Positions 49,779-56,952 of a stretch of DNA of 64,000 nt are shown here, one piece after another. Within the stretch, counting starts at the first letter, position 1. Each line of letters starts with the position of its first letter. The stretch covers positions 16,077-80,076 of the forward strand of contig JADJSH010000021.1 of NCBI GenBank assembly GCA_016711805.1, given 5' to 3'. This stretch comes from Bacteroidota bacterium. GTDB taxonomy: Bacteria; Bacteroidota; Bacteroidia; B-17B0; Aurantibacillaceae. Made by a program: the position numbers and the translations under genes. A model generated the notes under the pieces. The model was not told where the DNA came from, did not search any database, and was given only the letters and a program-made list of their open reading frames with translations.

Positions 49779-51905
49779 TTAAATATTAATGTTAAAGTGT
49801 TCAGTGCCTAAAGATAAATTCGGATTATAGCAAGGATCATGGTCTATATATTTCATCCATTTTTTTCTAAACTTATTTACTTCTTTTACATGTCGTTTGT
49901 ATGATTCAGATGTAGCATGTGGATGTCCTCGTGAGATTGATTCGTAATGGTACAACTCTACATGTGGCACGTATAAATTACGATAGCCTTCTTCTAATAC
50001 TTTCAAGCAAAAATCCACATCATTGTATTCAACTACAAATTCTTCACTAAACCCTTTTGCTTTATCATACACCTCTGTTCGCATCATAATGCAGGCTGCA
50101 GTTAATGAAGAATAATTGTTTAGTAAATTGATATAGTTGAAATATCCGGGGCCGTCTCTGTCGTCGCCAATAAAGGCATGAGAAGCAACTCCAGCAATAC
50201 CTACAATTACTCCTGCATGCTGAATTGTATCATCATCATATAAAAGTTTACATCCTACTACTCCAATTTCTGGCCGTTGCGCGTGCTCCATCATTCCTTC
50301 AATCCAATCAGACGTTATAACTTCTGTATCGTTATTCAATAAGATTAAATATTTTCCAGAAGCATTTGCTCTACCTACATTCATTAATCTTGCAAAATTG
50401 AATGACTTCTCATCCCTAACAACTTTGAATTTAAAATTCGTTTGATTTTTCCATTTATCAACGGCCTTAAAAAATCCTTTTTCATCGCTGTTATTGTCAA
50501 TTAAAATAATCTCGTAATTTTTATAAGTAGATAATTTCGTAATAGACTCAATGCATTTAGTTAAATAGTCTTGTTTGTTTTTTGTTGGAATAATAATACT
50601 AACCAAATCATCTGTATTCTTTAAATCAATTCTCACTTGATAACCTCTAAACCCATCTAAGAAATCAAAATGACCATGATAACCTCTTCGCTCCATAGCT
50701 TCTACTAGTGCTTGTTGAGCCGCTCTATATGCGTATGGTTTTGCAGTTTCTGCCGATGCCGCACTTTGTTGGTGTATGCGCCAGTGATAAAGCACTTCAG
50801 GAATATGATAAATATTCGTGTACTTCTCGGTATATCTTAACACTAAATCGTAATCTTGACTTCCTTCAAAACCTACGCGCCATCCACCAATAGCTTTTAA
50901 TTGATGTGTTTTAAAAACGCAAACATGCCCTAGATAGTTTCTTGACAATAAACTATCGGGGCTCCAATCGGGCTTAAAATGAGGAACAGAATGGATGTCG
51001 TTTTCATCAATTTTATCTTCGTCGGTATATATTAAATCGGCATTAGGTTTTTCGTTAATTAATTTTACAATTTCAAATAAGGCATTTTCGCGCAATACAT
51101 CATCTTGATCCATGAGTAATGTATACTCTCCGGTTGCTATTTCTAAGGCAGAGTTAGAAGCTCTGGAGATGTGTCCGTTTTCTGTTCTGTAAACGACTTT
51201 AATATTTGAGTGTTTTTTGCGATATTCTTCAATAATTTGTTTTACTTCTTCATCTGTCGAACAATCGTCTGCCAAACATAGTTCCCAATTACTATAGTAT
51301 TGATTGATGATTGAATCTAATGCTTTTTTGAAAAAATCAATAGGAGGATCATAAACTGGAATAACGATGCTTACTAAAGGTTTATATGCAAATGCTTTTT
51401 GAGTTTTTAAAATTTGTTTTTTCTTGTCTTTTGTAAGAATACGACGCGTTAAAAATTGGTTGTAATCCGCTTGATTGGATAATATGTCCGTAAAGACTTC
51501 TACAATCATTACTTTTTTGACTTCCACTAAAAGGTAAACATGCTTTAAAACTTTCGCAAAAATAACACGAGTAATTCGTGAACCTCTCTTAAAAACATAA
51601 TTGTAAAGTATAGAAAAGATGTTTTTCTTATTTCCTTTTTTTACATTTCCGCGTAAGCGTTTTATGTAAAGAGATATGTATTTTTTAAATCGATAGTATT
51701 TACTACTCTCTAATTCGGCAACTCGTCTAATTAGCTGATCAATGCTTCTAAACGCATTTCCTAATTGTTCGTGAAGATGTTTGATATCGTTTTTTGACTT
51801 AACAACTTCATTTACCAATTCGTCTCTTGATTTTAATTTTAAATCAAGTAGTTCATTGCGTTCCTTTAAAGTAAGTTTATCTTTTATGTTTCCTTTTTGA
51901 GGCAT
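49779..51905 (-). CDS. Bifunctional glycosyltransferase with two GT2 domains
   Basis: The 708-residue protein starts with a coiled coil (about 10-70) and a basic segment. Two family 2 domains follow: the first at about 175-400 (PLVSIVIPVYDPPIDFFKKA, LMDQDDVL), the second at about 430-680 (VSIIIPTKNKQDYLTKCIES, ILLNNDTEVI, CIMMRTEVYDKAKGFSEEF). Both have DxD-type motifs. This layout is common in enzymes that build rhamnose- or galactose-rich polymers in ABC-dependent pathways. It overlaps the ABC ATPase gene by one base. Confidence 0.9.
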   Translation of the reverse strand: MPQKGNIKDKLTLKERNELLDLKLKSRDELVNEVVKSKNDIKHLHEQLGNAFRSIDQLIRRVAELESSKYYRFKKYISLYIKRLRGNVKKGNKKNIFSILYNYVFKRGSRITRVIFAKVLKHVYLLVEVKKVMIVEVFTDILSNQADYNQFLTRRILTKDKKKQILKTQKAFAYKPLVSIVIPVYDPPIDFFKKALDSIINQYYSNWELCLADDCSTDEEVKQIIEEYRKKHSNIKVVYRTENGHISRASNSALEIATGEYTLLMDQDDVLRENALFEIVKLINEKPNADLIYTDEDKIDENDIHSVPHFKPDWSPDSLLSRNYLGHVCVFKTHQLKAIGGWRVGFEGSQDYDLVLRYTEKYTNIYHIPEVLYHWRIHQQSAASAETAKPYAYRAAQQALVEAMERRGYHGHFDFLDGFRGYQVRIDLKNTDDLVSIIIPTKNKQDYLTKCIESITKLSTYKNYEIILIDNNSDEKGFFKAVDKWKNQTNFKFKVVRDEKSFNFARLMNVGRANASGKYLILLNNDTEVITSDWIEGMMEHAQRPEIGVVGCKLLYDDDTIQHAGVIVGIAGVASHAFIGDDRDGPGYFNYINLLNNYSSLTAACIMMRTEVYDKAKGFSEEFVVEYNDVDFCLKVLEEGYRNLYVPHVELYHYESISRGHPHATSESYKRHVKEVNKFRKKWMKYIDHDPCYNPNLSLGTEHFNINI

Positions 51906-52645
51906 TAACTAAATAAATTTAAATATTCTTTTACTGCTTTTTGTGAGGTATCGTCACAACTTATTTTCCCATGTTCTATACAAATTCCACGCTCACATAT
52001 TTCCAATATTTCATCTGGATTGTGTGATACGAATAATATAGTAGCACCCGCTTGTTTTATTTCATGTATTCTTTTTTTGCATTTATCTTGAAAGCCTTTA
52101 TCACCAACAGCCATTACTTCATCAATCATCATTAAATCGGGTTGAGAAGTTACGACACTGCTAAACGCTAAACGCGCTAACATGCCGGTAGAGTACATTT
52201 TTGTCGGCATCTGAAGTTGCTCCATGGATAGTTCAGAGAAATTCGCTACGCTATCAATAACTGAAGCAATTGTTTTTTTATTATAATTTCCACTAAGGGC
52301 ATTATATATCTTTATATTTTCAATTCCAGTGAGTTCTAATTCTAAGCCTGCGCCTAAAGCTAGTAAAGGAGATATTTCTATATGAACTTTACAGGTACCC
52401 GATGTTGGAGTAATAATACCTGCTATAGTTCTTAGTAAAGTGCTTTTACCTTCTCCATTTCTACCAAGTATGCCCACTGATTCTCCTTTATAAACTGTTA
52501 GATTGATGTTGTGTAATACAGTTTTATATTCAAAAGGTGAAAATAGCCCTCCTTTTAAAACAAAATCTTTGATAGAATAAATACCTCTGCGGTTATGGAT
52601 ATAACTCACACATACATTATTTAATTCTATAGCAATTTTCTTCAT
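51905..52645 (-). CDS. Polysaccharide ABC exporter, ATP-binding subunit (Wzt/TagH-like)
   Basis: The 246-residue ATPase has Walker A GRNGEGKST, signature YSTGMLARLAFS, Walker B DLMMIDEVMAVGD and the switch His in FVSHNPDE. It lacks the C-terminal glycan-binding domain of longer Wzt proteins, so it resembles KpsT/TagH-type subunits. It pairs with the permease gene, with which it overlaps by one base. Confidence 0.93.
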   Translation of the reverse strand: MKKIAIELNNVCVSYIHNRRGIYSIKDFVLKGGLFSPFEYKTVLHNINLTVYKGESVGILGRNGEGKSTLLRTIAGIITPTSGTCKVHIEISPLLALGAGLELELTGIENIKIYNALSGNYNKKTIASVIDSVANFSELSMEQLQMPTKMYSTGMLARLAFSSVVTSQPDLMMIDEVMAVGDKGFQDKCKKRIHEIKQAGATILFVSHNPDEILEICERGICIEHGKISCDDTSQKAVKEYLNLFS

Positions 52646-53400
52646 TATAAATTAGAGATAAATCCGTTTTTAGTTTTTCTATAAATGAATATACTAATCA
52701 ATACAGTTATAAAAGTGATAACTAGACAGAATATGCTATGATAAAATTCGGGAGCGCAACCCTGATGCAGCACATTGCGAATAATATATAGAAAATGATA
52801 AAGAGGATTGAATTTAAAATAGTAAGAATATTCTTGTGGAATAATATCGATGGCGTATGCAATAGGAGTTAGATAAAATAGCGCAGGGTTAAGCGTATTC
52901 CACAAAATACCAATATCTCTAAAAAACACATTTAAGGATCCAAGAATTAAACCAACTGAAAATGTGAAAATGGAAAACAGAATTATTATCGGAATAATGT
53001 AAAGGATGGTAATATTCACATTTAAGTTTAAATACACCATTAAGCCAATAAATAAAATGAAGCCCGCTAAAAAACTAACGAGCTCTGTTAGTTGTTCGGA
53101 GATCGGATATAATATTTTTTTAACCTGAAGGGATTTAATTAGATGTGTGTTTTTAATAAAGGTTTGTGATAATTGATTGCAGCTTCCAGAAAAGTAAACC
53201 CAAAATATTAAACCACTTAAAACAAACAAAGAATAGTTTTCGATTTCGGAAAAGGCTTTCGAAAACACAAAATTAAAAATCAATAAATAAAATAACGGAT
53301 GTATAAAACTCCATACAAAACCAAGCAACGAATGCTTGTATTTTAATTGTAAGTTTTTGTATACTAAAAAATATAAAGTATATCCCTTGGTGTTTTTCAT
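52645..53400 (-). CDS. Polysaccharide ABC exporter, permease (Wzm/ABC-2 type)
   Basis: The 251-residue ABC-2 permease starts with the amphipathic NLQLKYKHSLLGFVWSFIHP segment and has six membrane helices. LIFNFVFSKAF, VYFSGSCNQLSQTFIKNTHL and LNVFFRDIGILWNTLNPALF are typical of the Wzm/TagG group. It carries the polymer or its lipid-linked form across the inner membrane. It is the first gene of a minus-strand operon that reaches 44297 with gaps below 15 bp. Confidence 0.93.
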   Translation of the reverse strand: MKNTKGYTLYFLVYKNLQLKYKHSLLGFVWSFIHPLFYLLIFNFVFSKAFSEIENYSLFVLSGLIFWVYFSGSCNQLSQTFIKNTHLIKSLQVKKILYPISEQLTELVSFLAGFILFIGLMVYLNLNVNITILYIIPIIILFSIFTFSVGLILGSLNVFFRDIGILWNTLNPALFYLTPIAYAIDIIPQEYSYYFKFNPLYHFLYIIRNVLHQGCAPEFYHSIFCLVITFITVLISIFIYRKTKNGFISNL

Positions 53401-53468
53401 GAATTAAGCGAAAATAGCTTTTTTTGCCCATATTTTTTGATTTTTGAAGGCCTTTTTTATCTATATTT

Positions 53469-54503
53469 ATGTTTGTGTCTATCAGTAAAATATACATTAA
53501 TGGTAAGTTTTTAACTCAGGAATCAACGGGTGTTCAGGCCTATGCATTTGGTATGATGGAAGCAATGAAGAGGCAAAATATTCCCTTTGAAGTTTTATCG
53601 CCCAAATCTACTGAGCTATCAGATAGCTTTAATGCTAAAAAAATAGGATTCTTTTCTAATCTTAATTTATGGGAACAATGCTCGCTTCCTTTTTTTGTTA
53701 ATAAGCAATCGAACAGTATATTAATTAACTTCTGTAATTCAGCCCCTTTATTTGCAAAACATCAAATAGTGACGATTCATGATTTAGCTTTTGAGCAAAA
53801 GGATGTTAAATGGTTTTCGTTTGGATTTAGACGTTGGTATCGTTTTTTGATTCCTAGAATTGTAAAAACGGCAAAGGTTATTTTTACAGTTTCTGAATTC
53901 TCTAAACAAGAAATAATTACTAACTATAAAGTAAATTCTAAGAACATAAAGGTTATCCCAAATGGGTTATACGCAAATATTAAAATTGCGTCCCAACAAA
54001 TACAAGAAAACTACGTATTGTTGGTAGGCGGTAACAACCCTCGTAAAAATGCAGTCTTTATTATCGAACAAATTGAAAAGATTGAAAAACTAGGATTAAA
54101 ATTAGTGATTTTAAATGCCGGGAATTCAGTATTTGATTCTTCTGAAATAGCAATTCACCCTTCGATAATTCAGCTTAACTATGTTGCGACGGAGCAATAT
54201 TACTCTCTAATTAAATATGCTAAAGCATTAATTTATCCATCTTTGTACGAAGGTTTTGGAATACCTATCTTGGAGAGTTTATGTTTAAAAACTCCTGTCA
54301 TCTGTTCTGATTTATTAGTTTTTAGAGAATCCTATGGTGAATTGCCACTTTATTTTGGCCCTACTAATTCATCTGAATTTAGCAAAGCTTTGGAGAAGTT
54401 AGAAGATGTAGTTATATCAGATTTAGATGTTGAAAAACTTAAACAGAAGTATAGTTTTGATGAGTCGGTTTCTTTAATTTTAAAAACTTTGCAAGAATTA
54501 TAA
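53469..54503 (+). CDS. GT4 glycosyltransferase
   Basis: The 344-residue GT-B enzyme begins SISKIYINGKFLTQESTGVQ and has the NGxxG-type acceptor loop, IVTIHDLAFEQ and the donor-binding part NPRKNAVFIIE and PSLYEGFGIPILESLCLKTP with the EGFGxxxxE motif. It resembles mannosyl- or rhamnosyl-transferases of group 1. It is the first gene of a plus-strand operon, divergent from the ABC permease with 68 bp between. Confidence 0.88.
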   Translation: MFVSISKIYINGKFLTQESTGVQAYAFGMMEAMKRQNIPFEVLSPKSTELSDSFNAKKIGFFSNLNLWEQCSLPFFVNKQSNSILINFCNSAPLFAKHQIVTIHDLAFEQKDVKWFSFGFRRWYRFLIPRIVKTAKVIFTVSEFSKQEIITNYKVNSKNIKVIPNGLYANIKIASQQIQENYVLLVGGNNPRKNAVFIIEQIEKIEKLGLKLVILNAGNSVFDSSEIAIHPSIIQLNYVATEQYYSLIKYAKALIYPSLYEGFGIPILESLCLKTPVICSDLLVFRESYGELPLYFGPTNSSEFSKALEKLEDVVISDLDVEKLKQKYSFDESVSLILKTLQEL

Positions 54504-54506
54504 AAA

Positions 54507-55616
54507 TTGAAGATAGCGGTAGTACACGATTGGTTTAATGATATTGGCGGAGCCGAGAAGGTGGTGCGTGAGATTTTAGTGTGTTATCCAGATGCCGATG
54601 TGTTTAGTTTAATTGATTTTTATGACGAACATAAAAGAGAAAAATATCTTTTAGGTAAAAGAGCAAAAACTAGCTTTATTCAATGTATTCCTTTTTCTAA
54701 AAAATTTTATAGATTTTTATTTCCATTATTTCCTAGGGCTATAGAAAGTCTTGATTTGTCAAAATATGATTTGATTATTTCTTCGTCTAGCTCAGTCGCA
54801 AAAGGCATTCAAAAAACAGAAACGCAACTTCATATTTGTTATTGTCACAGTCCCGTTCGTTACGCATGGGATTTAAGACAAGACTATTTAAGTGTTATGA
54901 AAAATCCAGTTTCGAAGACTATTTTTAATTATTTTTTAAATAGACTTCAGAAGTGGGATTTGAAATCAAATTCACGAGTTGATTTTTTTGTAGCGAATTC
55001 CATGAATGTAAAAAATAGAATTGAGAAAAATTATAATAGAGAGGCTACTGTTATTTATCCTCCAGTAGATGTTTCTAGTTTTGAGATAACAACAAAAAAA
55101 GAAAATTATTATTTTACGGTTTCTCGTTTAGTGGCTTATAAAAAAACGGAACAAATTGTAAAGGCTTTTTCTAAATTCCCTCATATAATGCTTATTGTTG
55201 CTGGAGATGGACCAAATCGAAAAAAAATGAATAAAATTGCCAGTCCAAATGTCCAAATATTAGGCTACATACCCACGGATGATTTGAGGAAAAAAATTAA
55301 AAACGCCAAAGCTTTTATTGCTAATGCAAACGAAGATTTTGGAATAACAGTTGTGGAAGCTCAATCTTGCGGAACGCCAATTATTGTTCCTTATATGGGC
55401 GGTTATAAAGAAACAGTAAATGAATGTGTTGGTCAATTTTTCGAAAAACAAACCGTTAAAGATATAGAAAAAGCTATTGAATTATTTGAAACACAAAAGA
55501 AGGTTTATCATGAAGCTGATTTCATTAAAAACACAACGCGTTTTGATAAAAGCAGATTTCGTAATGAGTTTACCTCATTTGTAGACAGAACATATAAAGC
55601 ATTTTACAATAAATGA
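54507..55616 (+). CDS. GT4 glycosyltransferase (WbaZ/mannosyltransferase-like)
   Basis: The start is TTG 54507, giving KIAVVHDWFNDIGGAEKVVR, the standard beginning of this group; it lies 3 bp after the previous stop. Further marks are CYCHSPVRYAWDLRQDYL, NSMNVKNRIEKNY, FTVSRLVAYKKTEQIVKAF and ANEDFGITVVEAQSCGTPII. The 369-residue protein probably transfers mannose or a related sugar in assembly of the repeat unit. Its end overlaps the next start by four bases (ATGA). Confidence 0.9.
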   Translation: MKIAVVHDWFNDIGGAEKVVREILVCYPDADVFSLIDFYDEHKREKYLLGKRAKTSFIQCIPFSKKFYRFLFPLFPRAIESLDLSKYDLIISSSSSVAKGIQKTETQLHICYCHSPVRYAWDLRQDYLSVMKNPVSKTIFNYFLNRLQKWDLKSNSRVDFFVANSMNVKNRIEKNYNREATVIYPPVDVSSFEITTKKENYYFTVSRLVAYKKTEQIVKAFSKFPHIMLIVAGDGPNRKKMNKIASPNVQILGYIPTDDLRKKIKNAKAFIANANEDFGITVVEAQSCGTPIIVPYMGGYKETVNECVGQFFEKQTVKDIEKAIELFETQKKVYHEADFIKNTTRFDKSRFRNEFTSFVDRTYKAFYNK

Positions 55617-56857
55617 TTTTAGTGAAAAAAGAGAATATTGAAAAATTGAGACAAATTTTGTTTCTAGCTCTGTTTACTTTTCCAGTGATGCCTATAAAGT
55701 TCATTAATATTTTTTTTATATGTTTTGCCGTTTTAACTTTATTTTTTTATTGGAAAGAAAAACCAAAGTTTAATTTTTCTGTTTTTAAAATGTATGCTTT
55801 GTTCATCTTGCCCTTTGTACCGTATCTCATTGAATTTCTGTTATACTCAAATAACCAAGTTATTCGCTTTGAATTGGAAAAAAAGCTTTTGTTTTTTGTG
55901 GCTCCTGTTATTTTTTATTTAAGCGCTTGTTTGAGTCCTAAACTCGAAATTAAACATGCTGTAAATTGTTTTATTAGTTCGGTAGCTATACTTTCGTTTA
56001 TAACAGTATTAAACTTATTATTTTGGGGTAATGTATTTTCAGAAGCAACCTATCAAAATGGTGCTTTTGAGTTCAGAAAATCATTTGAAGAAATGTCAGG
56101 GCAACATCCTATTTATTATGGCTTATTTAGTACAACCGCTTCTTTATGGATTATTTATTATTTTGATAAATACTCTAAAAATTTAAAATGGCTTTTAGGT
56201 GTATCACTATTTTTTATGTTACTACTAAATGTCGTAATTGCTTCCAAAATGCCTTTGATTATATTGATTCTTGGGCTGATATGGGTAGCTTATAAAAAAA
56301 TTGACAATAAGAAAAAATTAGCATTGATTTACCTAAGTTCATTAGTTCTAATCATTGGCACTTCTCTAGTAATTCCATCTCTAAGAAACCGATTATTAGA
56401 AATACCAAATTATTTTTATAACCAAAATCCAAACAATACACTTATTGAGCGAAGCATTATTTTTAAATGCAGTCAGTCAATTTTTATTCAAGATTTTTTA
56501 ACGGGTATTGGTGCTCGAAATACACAAGGTTTAATTGATTATTGTTATATATGGATAAAATTTTATAAAGGATTGAATGCTCATTTTAATTCGCATAACC
56601 AATTTTTAACTTTAGGAATAAATTATGGAATAGGGGTAATCATTTTATTTTTAGGCTTACTGACAATGTTATATCGAAAAATTAAAAATTTCCCAATTGG
56701 ATTTATTTTTTTATGCTCTTCGGTTTTAGTTATGTTTACAGAATCGATACTTGAACGACAAATGGGAATTTATTACTTTTTATTTTTTGGATTATTGTTT
56801 CTTTTGCCTTTCCAAAATAAATACACTACAAATGCTAATACCACGAAAGCTAAGTAG
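55613..56857 (+). CDS. O-antigen ligase/polymerase-like membrane protein (Wzy_C)
   Basis: The 414-residue protein has about eleven membrane helices and the periplasmic loop with LNAHFNSHNQFLTLGINYGI, the His-containing WaaL/Wzy_C signature. An Arg-rich loop (SLRNRLLEIPN, TLIERS) precedes it. In an ABC-exporter locus a ligase role (moving polymer to a lipid or protein) is more likely than polymerase, but both remain open. The last residues (NANTTKAK) are atypical and overlap a small frame on the other strand. Confidence 0.85.
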   Translation: MILVKKENIEKLRQILFLALFTFPVMPIKFINIFFICFAVLTLFFYWKEKPKFNFSVFKMYALFILPFVPYLIEFLLYSNNQVIRFELEKKLLFFVAPVIFYLSACLSPKLEIKHAVNCFISSVAILSFITVLNLLFWGNVFSEATYQNGAFEFRKSFEEMSGQHPIYYGLFSTTASLWIIYYFDKYSKNLKWLLGVSLFFMLLLNVVIASKMPLIILILGLIWVAYKKIDNKKKLALIYLSSLVLIIGTSLVIPSLRNRLLEIPNYFYNQNPNNTLIERSIIFKCSQSIFIQDFLTGIGARNTQGLIDYCYIWIKFYKGLNAHFNSHNQFLTLGINYGIGVIILFLGLLTMLYRKIKNFPIGFIFLCSSVLVMFTESILERQMGIYYFLFFGLLFLLPFQNKYTTNANTTKAK

Positions 56858-56952
56858 GTTGCCCATTCCGGATATTCTTTATATGAGATCCCTCTGCTAT
56901 GAGAATGCGTATGATTACCCCAAAAAATAAATATGTAATGATTACTCAACAA
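56773..56952 (-). CDS. Candidate small single-helix membrane protein overlapping two genes
   Basis: A minus-strand frame of 59 codons runs from TTG 56950-56952, just before the chitinase stop, to TAA 56773-56775. It reads NHTHSHSRGISYKEYPEWAT, then one helix (YLAFVVLAFVVYLFW) and a basic tail (KGKRNNNPKNKK). The His-rich start, single helix and positive end look protein-like, and it fills the 84-bp gap between the ligase-like and chitinase genes. There is no ATG start, and it overlaps the ligase-like gene antisense, so it may be chance. Confidence 0.35.
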   Translation of the reverse strand: MLSNHYIFIFWGNHTHSHSRGISYKEYPEWATYLAFVVLAFVVYLFWKGKRNNNPKNKK

